Notes: a model not told the origin generated them from the letters alone. A stretch of DNA of 64,000 nucleotides from an uncultured Clostridia bacterium (GCA_947595585.1 CANQET010000006.1:40290-104289); one strand, 5' to 3'; numbered from the stretch's first letter, positions 36,292 through 44,329 are shown. A program made the numbers and translations.

Positions 36292-37073
36292 TTCCCTTCC
36301 TCCGAATTGAGATCGTAAAGATATTTGAGGCCGCAGAGCGTAAGCGTCTTATCGACGGCGTCGATACACTTCGTCTCCTGCGCCATGATCTCCGAAAATC
36401 CGCCCGTTGCGACGGTGAAGACATCCGCCGCGCCGAGCTCCCGCTTGATCTTGCGGACGATGTACTCCACGAGCCCCGCGAAGCCGAACACGATGCCCGC
36501 CTGCATGTTCGTGACGGTGTTCGTCGCGATCACGCTCTTGGGCGCCACGATCTCGACGCGCGGAAGTTTGGCCGTTCCGCCGACGAGGCTGTCGAGCGAG
36601 CCCTTGATCCCCGGAGCGATGACGCCTCCGATGAATTCCCCCGCCGCACTGAGTACGTTGAATGTGGTCGCGGTGCCGAAATCGACGACGATGATCGGCT
36701 TGCCCGTGCCGTATTTCGCGAGGGCGGCGACATTGTTGACGACGCGGTCCGCCCCCACTTCCTTTGCGTTGTCCGCCCGCATCTTCAGCCCCGTCTTGAG
36801 CCCCGGTGCGATCTGAAGGGGCTTGATGCCGAAGTACACGCCAAGCATGTGGTCGATCGTGTAATCGAGACTGGGCACGACGGAGGAGAAGATCCCGCCC
36901 GTGATATCCTGCGGAGAAATGCCCCGCAGCGTGAGCATGGAGACGAGCTGGGCGCCGTATTCATCCGACGTCTTCTTGAGATCGGTCGCTACGCGGAAGG
37001 AGACTTTGAGCGCGTCCCCCTCGAAGACCGCGTATTTGATGTTGGTATTTCCGATATCGATACAGACGATCAT
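36288..37073 (-). CDS. coaX: Type III pantothenate kinase
   Basis: CoaX phosphorylates pantothenate, the first step of CoA synthesis, and needs a monovalent cation. The 261 residues show the ASKHA-type loops: DIGNTN near the N-terminus, GADRVVNNVAAL and VDFGTATT in the middle, and VATGGFSE near the end. The ATG follows GGAG and overlaps the stop of the ECF transporter gene by four bases; the next gene overlaps in the same way. Linkage to an ECF S component suggests that the transporter carries pantothenate. Confidence 0.96.
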   Translation of the reverse strand: MIVCIDIGNTNIKYAVFEGDALKVSFRVATDLKKTSDEYGAQLVSMLTLRGISPQDITGGIFSSVVPSLDYTIDHMLGVYFGIKPLQIAPGLKTGLKMRADNAKEVGADRVVNNVAALAKYGTGKPIIVVDFGTATTFNVLSAAGEFIGGVIAPGIKGSLDSLVGGTAKLPRVEIVAPKSVIATNTVTNMQAGIVFGFAGLVEYIVRKIKRELGAADVFTVATGGFSEIMAQETKCIDAVDKTLTLCGLKYLYDLNSEEGK

Positions 37074-37771
37074 GACTGTTCTCCGTCTCCCCCCGTCTCT
37101 GCCGCCTGCGGCGTGTTTGCGGGGGTACCTGTATCAATTTTTTGCTTTTTCGACTTACGCTTTGCGCCGATCTTCTTCTCCACGACGGCGACGACGCGAG
37201 CGATCGCGGGCGCCAAAATCAGGTTGATCGCAAACTCGATGAAGAAGTTCCAGGTGACGAGTACGACGACGATGAAGAGGAAGACGTTCATGCTGTCCAT
37301 GGCAAGGTCCGCGCGGAATGCAGAAATCGCGCCTTGCATGCAGAGGCAGCCGAGAATGAAGAGCCCCGTGTTGATGATGGGCACGAGCCCCGCCGCCACG
37401 AAGGTCGCAACGTAGACGTTGTACTTCTCGAGAAGACGATAGACAAAGCCCGCGATGAGCCCGGCGGCCGTCGTCTTGACGACACAGGTGAGGACGGTAA
37501 CGAAGGGGCTGTTCGTCCAGATCACCGTATAGAAGGGCGCAAGCCCCATGATGACCTGAATGAGGACGACGATCCCGCAGGCAAACCCCAAGAGGGCGCC
37601 CATGACGGGCCCGAACAGGATCGCGCCGAGCACGATAGGCACGAGAGTGAAATTGAGTTGCACCGCGCCGATCGAGACCGTTCCCCCCACTGCCTGCAAC
37701 ACGATGACGAGCGCGAGCAGCACGGCGGTGTAGCTCAGGTTTCTTGCCGAAAAGAGCTCTTTCTTGTTCAT
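37070..37771 (-). CDS. ECF transporter S component, possibly for pantothenate
   Basis: The 233-residue membrane protein has about six hydrophobic helices, typical of substrate-binding subunits of energy-coupling factor transporters: NLSYTAVLLALVIVLQAVGG, LVPIVLGAILFGPVMGALLG and a WTNSPFV loop. The C-terminal 35 residues are a hydrophilic tail. Adjacent coaX makes pantothenate the best guess (PanT-like), but folate or another vitamin is possible. I start at the ATG at 37771, which has GGAGG about 11 bases upstream; the frame continues far into the leader. A structured leader precedes it. Confidence 0.85.
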   Translation of the reverse strand: MNKKELFSARNLSYTAVLLALVIVLQAVGGTVSIGAVQLNFTLVPIVLGAILFGPVMGALLGFACGIVVLIQVIMGLAPFYTVIWTNSPFVTVLTCVVKTTAAGLIAGFVYRLLEKYNVYVATFVAAGLVPIINTGLFILGCLCMQGAISAFRADLAMDSMNVFLFIVVVLVTWNFFIEFAINLILAPAIARVVAVVEKKIGAKRKSKKQKIDTGTPANTPQAAETGGDGEQS

Positions 37772-37827
37772 ATGAAATTGACCTCCATCGAATTCCCGTA
37801 TGCGGGATATTCGTAGAAAAATTTTTC

Positions 37828-37911
37828 GGGAGCAGCACTTCGATACGGCCCGAAAGGTACCGTTCTCCACGGGCGTCTTCAAAAGGGAAGACGCCGCATG
37901 CGGCTGTGCCC
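37828..37911 (-). ncRNA. Structured leader of the ECF-coaX operon, unassigned class
   Basis: On the minus strand GGGCACAGC (37903-37911) can pair with GCTGCTCCC (37828-37836) through a two-base internal loop, closing a junction. Inside are a nine-pair hairpin GGCGTCTTC/GAAGACGCC and a shorter ACGG/CCGT arm. A further TCCCG/CGGGA hairpin lies before the ribosome binding site. The layout looks like a vitamin riboswitch, but I could not match it to TPP, FMN, folate or other classes by eye. Confidence 0.5.
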
Positions 37912-37918
37912 TTTTCTT

Positions 37919-37947
37919 ATTATAGCAGAATGATTTTTGTTTTGCAA
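37919..37947 (-). promoter_or_regulatory. Promoter of the ECF-coaX-hom operon
   Basis: TTGCAA (37942-37947), 17 bases and TATAAT (37919-37924) lie on the minus strand, giving a leader of about 140 bases before the transporter start. Confidence 0.85.
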
Positions 37948-38006
37948 CGAAATTGACGCCGCGGGAACATTTTTTTCGGCGGGAGAATAGAATGCAATAG
38001 AAAAAA

Positions 38007-38038
38007 CCGCAGAACACAAAACGTTACATACTCTGCGG
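38007..38038 (+). promoter_or_regulatory. Stem-loop just before the ribosome binding site of a small gene
   Basis: CCGCAGA (38007-38013) and TCTGCGG (38032-38038) are exact inverted copies with an 18-base loop. The stem ends six bases before AAGGAGG. It may stabilise the messenger or mask the ribosome binding site. I found no convincing promoter for this gene. Confidence 0.55.
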
Positions 38039-38056
38039 CAACAAGGAGGAAAAACC

Positions 38057-38263
38057 ATGAATAGCTGTTTCGGTGACAATAGCGGCCTCTGGATCCTGAT
38101 CCTCGCCCTGCTTCTCGGAACGAACGTGCTGAATTCCAAGACGCTCACGGGCTGCGGGTGGCCGTTTATCGTTGCGCTCGCCTACTGCATGTATAAGAAC
38201 GGCACGCTCCAGGGCCTCTTGGGGCGCCTCGGGCTCGGCGGCTGCGGCTGCAACAACGGTTGA
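38057..38263 (+). CDS. Small cysteine-ended membrane protein, unknown function
   Basis: This 68-residue protein has a short polar start, a hydrophobic helix (WILILALLLGTNVL), a second hydrophobic part (WPFIVALAYCMY) and a glycine/cysteine-rich end (GLGGCGCNNG). It has an excellent AAGGAGGAAAAACC ribosome binding site and its own terminator, so it is a genuine gene despite its size. Similar short membrane proteins with Gly/Cys tails occur in spore-formers, but I do not recognise this one. The stem-loop at 38007-38038 lies in its leader. Confidence 0.8.
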   Translation: MNSCFGDNSGLWILILALLLGTNVLNSKTLTGCGWPFIVALAYCMYKNGTLQGLLGRLGLGGCGCNNG

Positions 38264-38288
38264 GTTTGGAATCCGATCCCGTAGAGAA

Positions 38289-38327
38289 GATCCCCGCACT
38301 TCCTCGTGCGGGGATCGAATTTTTTTG
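38289..38327 (+). terminator. Intrinsic terminator after the small membrane protein gene
   Basis: GATCCCCGCAC and GTGCGGGGATC form an 11-pair stem followed by GAA and T7. It can also act on the converging lipoprotein gene. Confidence 0.9.
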
Positions 38328-38363
38328 ATGGATCGGAAAAGCCTCGGGGTGACGTGTCGCCTC

Positions 38364-39527
38364 TTATTCTTTTTCCCAAACGGCGTAGAGGGTTTGATCG
38401 GGAGTGAAGCGCAGCCAATCGCCAACGGTGCTCAAGGAACACAGGTAGGGCTCTTGCATGAACATGTGATCGCCTTCATAATACTGCAATTTCGCCACGG
38501 TCGTAGGGTCGAACATCGTCACGCCGAATTCCACTTCACTGCTTCCCTCTTCGAGGCTCCATCCTTTGAATGTATACCCCGCACGGAAAGGCACCGAAAA
38601 GGCCCGTGCAGGTACAAATTCCTCTTCGGCTTTCCCCTCTTCGTTTGTAAATTCGCCGTCGAAATAATTGAGTAGCCGATTGGGCATGGAATAGACGTAT
38701 GGCGTATCCCCGTCGTATTGGAACGTGCATCCGCGGAAAACATGGCTTCCGGTGCCAAACCAATAACTGAACCTGGGATCGGGCCATGAAAGCTGAAATT
38801 CTATGCCCCCGTCGTACCTATCGCCGTCCCAACCCGAATGACTTTGGGCTACCGCGGCATCCGTATAGATATCGGCGCAATTAAATGCGTCTATTCCAAT
38901 CGTTTGTACAGTTTTCGGCAAAATCGCAGTAAGTACACTATCCTGAAAGGCCGACTGATCTATAGATTCCACGGAAGCGGGAATGACGATCTGCCTGAAT
39001 GGAGTCTTGAAAAAAGCACAGTATCCTATTTTCGTTACAACATCCAAATTGATTTTTTCGAGGTTAGAGCACTTACTAAATGCGTGTCTATCGATCGTCA
39101 TGGGCCTATCGGGTAACTTTACCTCCGTAAGATAACTGCAACTATTACATAAATACTCGGGGATCGCGGCACAGCCCGCGGGGATCTCTATAAAACGGAT
39201 CGCCGTGCGGGAGAAGTGACAGCCGCTCAACTCTTTCAATTCCGACGGGAGCACGACCTCTTCAAGCTGTGGATCCAAATCATTTACTTCAAGTCGTGTA
39301 ATTGGTATCCCTTTGTAATATGACGGAAATACGATTTTTTTATCTTCGATCGTTTTGACAAGGGTCGCATCTTCTACATAGATCTCAAATTCTGTGCCCT
39401 TATTGATCCGCCGATAGGTGAACCCCTCGGGAAGAGATCCCTCTTGTACGGCATCCGTCCCGCAGCCGAAGAGCATGGAGCAGAGAAGTAGTAAAACCAA
39501 AATGATCGGAAACGATCTCCTTTTCAT
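38364..39527 (-). CDS. BspA-like leucine-rich repeat lipoprotein
   Basis: The 387-residue protein starts with a lipoprotein signal (hydrophobic core, LFGCG with the lipid cysteine near residue 22). The middle carries about five BspA-type leucine-rich repeats, with phrases such as LEEVVLPSELKEL, YLTEVKLPDR, LEKINLDVV and FRQIVIPASVESIDQSAF. The C-terminus resembles an InlB/Flg_new repeat (AGYTFKGWSLEEG ... TLYAVWEK). Such proteins are surface anchored and usually bind other proteins or cells. It follows the secreted protein gene by 24 bases and has a GAGGAGGG ribosome binding site, so the two form an operon. Confidence 0.88.
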   Translation of the reverse strand: MKRRSFPIILVLLLLCSMLFGCGTDAVQEGSLPEGFTYRRINKGTEFEIYVEDATLVKTIEDKKIVFPSYYKGIPITRLEVNDLDPQLEEVVLPSELKELSGCHFSRTAIRFIEIPAGCAAIPEYLCNSCSYLTEVKLPDRPMTIDRHAFSKCSNLEKINLDVVTKIGYCAFFKTPFRQIVIPASVESIDQSAFQDSVLTAILPKTVQTIGIDAFNCADIYTDAAVAQSHSGWDGDRYDGGIEFQLSWPDPRFSYWFGTGSHVFRGCTFQYDGDTPYVYSMPNRLLNYFDGEFTNEEGKAEEEFVPARAFSVPFRAGYTFKGWSLEEGSSEVEFGVTMFDPTTVAKLQYYEGDHMFMQEPYLCSLSTVGDWLRFTPDQTLYAVWEKE

Positions 39528-39551
39528 CGTTTAGCCCTCCTCTATATAGTC

Positions 39552-40802
39552 TTAGCTGCGCATTTCTTCAAATAGCGCCCCGAGAAAACTCAAGCCTTCT
39601 CCGTCCCCACAATAAATATCATACATCCAGCCGTTCGGGCCGGATTTTAGCGTCTTATGCGTAATTTCACATAGGCCCGTCCAATTATCATACTGCATAA
39701 GATCCTGCTGCGGGTCTTCGCAGCTTAAGAAATCTTCAATAATATAAGTAATATCATACGGGCCATTCGCCAAATATACTGGTAGATAGAGCGTCTTCGG
39801 ATAATGCTCATATTGATACAATGTCATATCCTCATACCTCCCTTCGTAAACCCCCATGGCTTCGGAAATCATATTCAACCAATGATCATCGGCTGCGTTC
39901 AGCTCAACGTCATAAGCGGAGCCCCAATTTGCACCGATCGCAACAACTTTTTGCCTCTCAAAATATTCGGATATTTCATTGCTGTAAATGTTTACATTTT
40001 GCAGAATTTCACCGGTAAGGCCATCGATAAACATTGTATCATTATAATACACCAAGATCTTGACGTTGTTCATGGCACAATAATCCCGCGGGCCGGTCTC
40101 ACTATCAGGAAGCCCTTGTGAAAACATCGGCATCAATATTTTTGAAATAAATTCCGATTTGTATAATGATTCGCTCAAAAGTATCGTCAGCTTCGACCAT
40201 TCAAAACTCGAACCATAGAACAAATAAATTGCATAAAGCACGTTCGTATAGAAAGTTGTGTATATGTCCTTGTTTATATGAATATCCACATAACCTAAAA
40301 ATGTTTTGTGCGCATAAAAATTATACTCATCGGTTCCGCAAATGAACATTATGCGGAAACCGTGATTATGCAAAGTTTCAAATGTTTCCTCAAGATAATA
40401 CGTGATCATGGCATTGACGCCGCTCGACAATTCAGTGCCGTCGGTGTCATAAATTAAGGCACCGCCGTTGGGATAATTTTCCAAATGATCTAAATCGATG
40501 AGGCCATCAAAAAGTTCGCCATACGCAATCAAATCGATTATATTATTATCAGTAGTAGATACAGCTTTTACGACATAACTATTGATAACGCCCATTCGCT
40601 TCAGACTTGCACAAAGAGTATCGGCTTCTGCTTCCTCTTCATCTAAAGATAAATTGGTTACCCTGAAATAGTACAAATCCTTGGGCACCTGCGCTTCTGC
40701 TGCCGAGGCGACATTCTTCTTCGGAAGAGCAACGAAAGAAATCATTGCACTTACAAAGAGCACGAGCGCCGCGAGCCACGTAAAAATACGTTTTTTGGTC
40801 AT
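39552..40802 (-). CDS. Secreted protein of unknown function, AT-rich
   Basis: I do not recognise this 416-residue protein. It has a signal peptide (KKRIFTWLAALVLFVSAMISFVALP, with a likely AxA cleavage site near AAEA at about residue 36). The mature part is acidic and aromatic-rich, without membrane helices. The pattern of short strands (LIYDTDGTEL, GFRIMFICGTDEYNFYA, VKILVYYND) suggests a mixed alpha/beta fold. Base composition is much lower in GC than the flanking genes and codons ending in A or T are common, pointing to acquisition from another genome. A good promoter and GGAGG lie upstream. Confidence 0.78.
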   Translation of the reverse strand: MTKKRIFTWLAALVLFVSAMISFVALPKKNVASAAEAQVPKDLYYFRVTNLSLDEEEAEADTLCASLKRMGVINSYVVKAVSTTDNNIIDLIAYGELFDGLIDLDHLENYPNGGALIYDTDGTELSSGVNAMITYYLEETFETLHNHGFRIMFICGTDEYNFYAHKTFLGYVDIHINKDIYTTFYTNVLYAIYLFYGSSFEWSKLTILLSESLYKSEFISKILMPMFSQGLPDSETGPRDYCAMNNVKILVYYNDTMFIDGLTGEILQNVNIYSNEISEYFERQKVVAIGANWGSAYDVELNAADDHWLNMISEAMGVYEGRYEDMTLYQYEHYPKTLYLPVYLANGPYDITYIIEDFLSCEDPQQDLMQYDNWTGLCEITHKTLKSGPNGWMYDIYCGDGEGLSFLGALFEEMRS

Positions 40803-40831
40803 GATACACCTCCAAATATATTCTTGATATC

Positions 40832-40860
40832 ATTATATCAAAAAAGTGAAGAGACGTCAA
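40832..40860 (-). promoter_or_regulatory. Promoter of the secreted protein-BspA operon
   Basis: TTGACG (40855-40860), 17 bases and TATAAT (40832-40837) lie on the minus strand, with a TTTGGAGGTG ribosome binding site before the ATG at 40802. Confidence 0.87.
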
Positions 40861-40934
40861 GCCATGCGGAATGCTTTTCTTCGTCTCTTCCTATACGAAT
40901 TTCTATGGGTGGGTATAAGTAAAACAAATAATAA

Positions 40935-41640
40935 GGGCGAATGAATCTTAAGATCCGCTCCCTCGGCTACGCCTCGGTCGGGATGAGGTTGCGCGGGATC
41001 AGCCCCTACGCAGTCCGACACCCCCTCCGCAGAAGCAGCTACGCAGTTCGACACCCCCTCCGCGGGAGAACAGTGCACCACCCTACCGTGGGAGAAGGCC
41101 CACCCCCCTACCCCCCTCCGATGGAGGGGGTATTACCGCCTACCCCTCCGTGGGGGCAGATACGCAGTTCGACACCCCCTCCGTGGGAGGGGGATTAAGG
41201 GGGTGGGGCGACGAAAAGAAAAGTACGAAGTCCGTCCCCTTGCTTCCCCTTTTAGGGGAAGTACCTGCGTAGCAGGGAATAGGGTTTCCAAAAACCCCTC
41301 AGTCACGGCTGCGCCGCGACAGCTCCCCTACGAGGGGAGCCAAGGGGGGCGAACGTCATTTCGACGACCGTAGGGAGGAGAAATCTCAAGTAAGATTAAG
41401 ACTGTGGCGATTCTTACTTCGCGCTACGCGCTCGTGCCGCGCTTAGAGAATTAGAAGTGCGCGCGGGGCGACTACGCTCAGAATGACATAATTAGAAGCC
41501 CACCCCCCTACCCCCCTCCAGTGGAGGGGGTATCGCTTGGATTAAGCTCCGTCGTTTCCATTGCCCCCACCACCGCTACGCGGAGCCTCCCCTCCGATGG
41601 AGGGGGTATCGCTTGGAATAAGCCCCGTCGTGGGACGTGC
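40935..41640. repeat. Composite repeat island 4
   Basis: The gap holds the CTTAAGATCCGCTCCCTCGG..GATGAGGTT unit (40944-40990), repeated CGCAGTTCGACACCCCCTCCG phrases (about 41010-41190), CCCCCCTACCCCCCTCC units (41100-41130, 41500-41530), the hairpin-rich 110-base unit (41236-41347) and a GTCATTTCGACGACCGTAGGGAGGAG unit (41354-41395). No gene is seen between 40861 and 41646. Confidence 0.86.
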
Positions 41641-41646
41641 TGCAAA

Positions 41647-42186
41647 TCAAGGCGTGATGTGGCGGAGGCGGTAGGATTGGAGGGCGACGAGAGTCTTGCC
41701 GTCGCGGATCTCCCCCGTATCGATCATGCGGTAAGCCTTTTCGAGCGGGATGTATTCCACGTCCAAAAACTCGTCCGCATCGGCGTGTGCGGCCCCCTCT
41801 TCGGCGGCCTCGGCCTCATAGATATAGATCTTCTCATCGGTATACCCCGGGGTGGGGTAGAGGATGAAGCGCAGGGTAAGGTCCTCTGCGATGAGCCCCG
41901 TCTCCTCGGAAAGCTCGCGGATGGCCGCCCGCTTGGGATCTTCCCCCCGCTCGAGCTTGCCTGCCGGGATCTCCAAAAGCACTTCGCCGTAGGCGTAGCG
42001 GAACTGCCGCACGAGGGCGACTTTCCCCTCCCGAACATACAATACGGCCGCTCCGCCCGGGTGCTCGACGACCTCGCGCGTACAAGGCTTTCCGTCGGGA
42101 AGGAGGGCGTCGTCCCTTCGGACGGAGATGATCTTCCCCGTAAAAACATAGTTCTTTTTCAGGGTCCGTTCGCCGAAATTCTTCAT
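41647..42186 (-). CDS. nudF: ADP-ribose pyrophosphatase (Nudix)
   Basis: The 179-residue enzyme hydrolyses ADP-ribose to AMP and ribose 5-phosphate. The Nudix box is GKLERGEDPKRAAIRELSEETG, and the ADPRase features are present: ALVRQFRYAYGEVLLEIPAG before the box and YPTPGYTDEKIYIYEA after it. The N-terminus ERTLKKNYVFTGKIISVRRD is the dimerisation part of this subfamily. It overlaps the upstream unknown gene by four bases (ATGA), so the two are translated together. It is the last gene before repeat island 4; no terminator is clear. Confidence 0.93.
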   Translation of the reverse strand: MKNFGERTLKKNYVFTGKIISVRRDDALLPDGKPCTREVVEHPGGAAVLYVREGKVALVRQFRYAYGEVLLEIPAGKLERGEDPKRAAIRELSEETGLIAEDLTLRFILYPTPGYTDEKIYIYEAEAAEEGAAHADADEFLDVEYIPLEKAYRMIDTGEIRDGKTLVALQSYRLRHITP

Positions 42187-42938
42187 ACGCTGCCCCCGAA
42201 ATCGTACCCCATGTCCTTTTTCAGGCGCTCGGCGAGCGCAAAGAGCTTGCGGCTGTTCTCATCCTCCGCACCCGTGTAGGCGAGGAGATATTTGTAGCCC
42301 GCGATCTGGGAGACGACGAGCAGGGCGTCCTTCCGTTCGACGGCCCCCTGTATGCCTGCGAAGATGCACTCCGAGGCGCCGACTTCGGCCGCGCGAAGTC
42401 TTCCGTAGGCCTTGAGCCTCGCCCGTTCCGCGGGGATACATTCTGCGATCCGGCCGAGGAGATCGTCGAAGGCGGCGATGCGGGCGGCCTCGCGTGCCTT
42501 CCCGCCGTTATCGGGGAAGCAATCGGCGACGATATCGCGGAAGGGCCGCACATAGCGGTCGGCGAAGAGGTCGTAACTCGCCGCATAGCTGCCGTCGCGG
42601 TAGAAGTATTCACGGAGGAGGCCGTCGAGGTCGATCTTGCCCGCATCGATCTCCACGAAGAGGCAGAAGACGAAGGCGAGCAGTTCTCTGCGGTCGGACG
42701 GCGCATAGGCCATGCCGCGCAGCGTCCCCGTCTGGGCGGGCGTACGGAAATACGTACGCTTCGCAGCCGCAAAGTTGTATCCCGCGGTGACGGCTCCGAA
42801 CAGCCCCGTAAGGTCGGGACTTGCGGCGATCGCGCGGAGCACGCCCGAGATGCCCGTATCCGCCGTGTTGTATTTTCCGTCGATGAGCTGCCCGCAAGCC
42901 TCGAGGAAGCTTTCGATCTGTTGATAAGTCCCCTGCAT
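42183..42938 (-). CDS. Protein of unknown function upstream of nudF
   Basis: I do not recognise this 251-residue, mostly helical protein without membrane segments. Notable stretches are YNFAAAKRTYFRTPAQTGTLRGMAYAPSDRRE and GASECIFAGIQGAVERKDALLVVSQIAGYKYLLAY. The start is the ATG at 42938, supported by GGAGGGG; an upstream in-frame ATG at 42986 lies inside the TATAAT box of the promoter (about 42985-42990) and is not used. The stop overlaps nudF by four bases. The N-terminal MQGTYQQIESFLEACGQLIDGKYN may form a helical bundle. Coupling to nudF hints at nucleotide metabolism, but that is only context. Confidence 0.75.
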   Translation of the reverse strand: MQGTYQQIESFLEACGQLIDGKYNTADTGISGVLRAIAASPDLTGLFGAVTAGYNFAAAKRTYFRTPAQTGTLRGMAYAPSDRRELLAFVFCLFVEIDAGKIDLDGLLREYFYRDGSYAASYDLFADRYVRPFRDIVADCFPDNGGKAREAARIAAFDDLLGRIAECIPAERARLKAYGRLRAAEVGASECIFAGIQGAVERKDALLVVSQIAGYKYLLAYTGAEDENSRKLFALAERLKKDMGYDFGGSV

Positions 42939-43032
42939 GGTCCCCTCCGTGCGGCAAATGCCGCATTTTTCCGTAATTTTCTCCATTATAGCACAAATCC
43001 GAAAAATAAGAAAGATTTTTTGCGGAAATATC

Positions 43033-43061
43033 TTGATTTTATCCGTGATTTCATGTATAAT
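43033..43061 (+). promoter_or_regulatory. Promoter of the HPr-like gene
   Basis: TTGATT (43033-43038), 17 bases and TATAAT (43056-43061) precede a GGAGG and the ATG at 43097. Confidence 0.85.
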
Positions 43062-43096
43062 GATAAAAAATCAGGATCCATGGAGGCAACATCGTT

Positions 43097-43324
43097 ATGA
43101 AAACCATCACCGTCAACCTCGAAATGTCGAGCGCAGTCAAGAAATTCGTCAACATCACCCAGAAATACGACTACGAGATCACCATCCGCAGCGGGCGGTA
43201 TATCGCCGATGCGAAGTCCATCCTCGGGCTCTTCAGCCTCGATACTTCCAAGCCCCTCACCGTAGAGATCTACAGCGACGATTGCGCCGATCTTCTCGCC
43301 GAGCTCAAGCCCTTCCTTGCATAA
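43097..43324 (+). CDS. HPr/Crh-like protein without the phosphorylatable histidine
   Basis: The 75-residue protein aligns with HPr from the second half of helix 1 onward: FVNITQKYDYEITIRSGRYIADAKSILGLFSL matches the HPr core with the regulatory serine in KSILGL. The active-site loop GIHARPA is missing; the sequence jumps from the first strand (KTITVNLEM) to SSAVKKF, so the histidine that accepts phosphate from enzyme I is absent. This resembles Crh of Bacillus, which keeps only the serine and acts in carbon catabolite control, but the loop here is shorter. Role in sugar transport itself is unlikely. A terminator follows. Confidence 0.82.
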   Translation: MKTITVNLEMSSAVKKFVNITQKYDYEITIRSGRYIADAKSILGLFSLDTSKPLTVEIYSDDCADLLAELKPFLA

Positions 43325-43359
43325 TCCGTCCGAATTTTCGGGTCGTCGGCTCACCGCAA

Positions 43360-43392
43360 AAAGTCGCTTACATCGTTAAGCGGCGTTTTTGT
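43360..43392 (+). terminator. Intrinsic terminator after the HPr-like gene
   Basis: GTCGCTTA and TAAGCGGC form an eight-pair stem with one G-T pair, followed by GTTTTTG. It stands before the DUF4364-like gene at 43434, which may be read through. Confidence 0.7.
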
Positions 43393-43433
43393 CTTTAGAA
43401 ATTCCCGCGCAAGGCGCATCCACGGAAGACGTC

Positions 43434-43958
43434 ATGCTGATCAAAGGCGAGACTTCGGTCAACAAACTTATTCTGCTCTTCGTCTTCGACAAGATGGAGA
43501 GCCCCCTCTCCGAGCGCACGATCCTTGATATGTGTACCTCGTCGAACGACTGGATCCACTACATGGACTGTAGCGTGCTTTTGCATAAGCTGAATTCGGA
43601 CGGGTTCATCTGCGAGATCCCGAGCGGGGACGATCCTCTCTACACGATCACCCCCGAGGGAAGGGAATCGCTTGCCAATTTTTATATCAAGATCCCCCGC
43701 AGCGCACGGGAAGAGATCTCTCGCTACATCAAGCTCTACGGCGCCAAATTCCGCAAACGGCAGGAGTTCCGTGCCGACTATTATCAGAATAAAGACGGGA
43801 CGTACACCGTTTTTTTGAAGATCCTTGCCCCCGTACAACCTATGCTCGAGCTGAAATTCGTCGTCCCCGATAAGAAGACGGCGAACAATATCTACAAGAA
43901 ATGGGAAGACAAAGCATCCGAGCTCTACAACGTCGTCTATGATACGCTCGTAGACTAA
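43434..43958 (+). CDS. DUF4364-like protein, putative winged-helix
   Basis: The 174-residue protein resembles the DUF4364 family of Firmicutes. The N-terminal half looks like a winged helix (TSVNKLILLFVFDKMESPLSERTILDMC, YMDCSVLLHKLNSDGFI, YTITPEGRESL), and the C-terminal half contains RSAREEISRYIKLY and an extended strand region (AKFRKRQEFRADYYQNKDGTYTVFLK). DNA binding is plausible but untested. The ATG at 43434 has GGAAG before it; the frame extends to a TTG 15 codons upstream, inside the preceding terminator, which I reject. The next gene follows after 11 bases. Confidence 0.8.
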   Translation: MLIKGETSVNKLILLFVFDKMESPLSERTILDMCTSSNDWIHYMDCSVLLHKLNSDGFICEIPSGDDPLYTITPEGRESLANFYIKIPRSAREEISRYIKLYGAKFRKRQEFRADYYQNKDGTYTVFLKILAPVQPMLELKFVVPDKKTANNIYKKWEDKASELYNVVYDTLVD

Positions 43959-43969
43959 AGGAGGAAATC

Positions 43970-44242
43970 ATGTATACCTACTCGCCCAAGGGCACCTGCT
44001 CCAAACAGATCATCTTCGATATCGACGACGAGCACCGCATCCACAACGTAAAATTCATCGGAGGCTGCAGCGGCAATCTACAGGGCATCAGCCGCCTCGT
44101 TGAAGGGAGGACGGCGGATGAAGTCGTCTCTCTTCTGCGCGGGATCCGCTGCCGCCAGAATACCTCTTGCCCCGATCAGCTTGCCCGTGCACTTCTCCCC
44201 TTTACGAGCGGCTATCAGCCCGAGGAGACGCCAAAAAACTGA
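43970..44242 (+). CDS. TSCPD domain-containing protein
   Basis: The 90-residue protein is nearly a whole TSCPD domain: YTYSPKGTCSKQIIFDIDDEHRIHNVKFIGGCSGNLQGISRLVEGR and the TSCPDQLARAL phrase that names the domain. The domain also occurs at the C-terminus of some class II ribonucleotide reductases; stand-alone versions have no proven role. Cysteines at about 10, 33, 61 and 67 could bind metal. An AAGGAGGAAATC ribosome binding site precedes the ATG, and the gene shares a transcript with the DUF4364-like gene. Confidence 0.92.
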   Translation: MYTYSPKGTCSKQIIFDIDDEHRIHNVKFIGGCSGNLQGISRLVEGRTADEVVSLLRGIRCRQNTSCPDQLARALLPFTSGYQPEETPKN

Positions 44243-44278
44243 CCCCATGTCTCACTTTTGGGAAAAAATTGCCAAAAA

Positions 44279-44315
44279 ATAAAACGGTTTGGAAATGCAC
44301 CAAGCCGTTTTTCTA
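44279..44315. terminator. Bidirectional intrinsic terminator
   Basis: AAAACGGTTTGG and CCAAGCCGTTTTT pair over 11 positions with one G-T pair and a seven-base loop. It separates the converging TSCPD and serine ammonia-lyase genes. Confidence 0.85.
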
Positions 44316-44329
44316 TGGGGAAAAATCTT

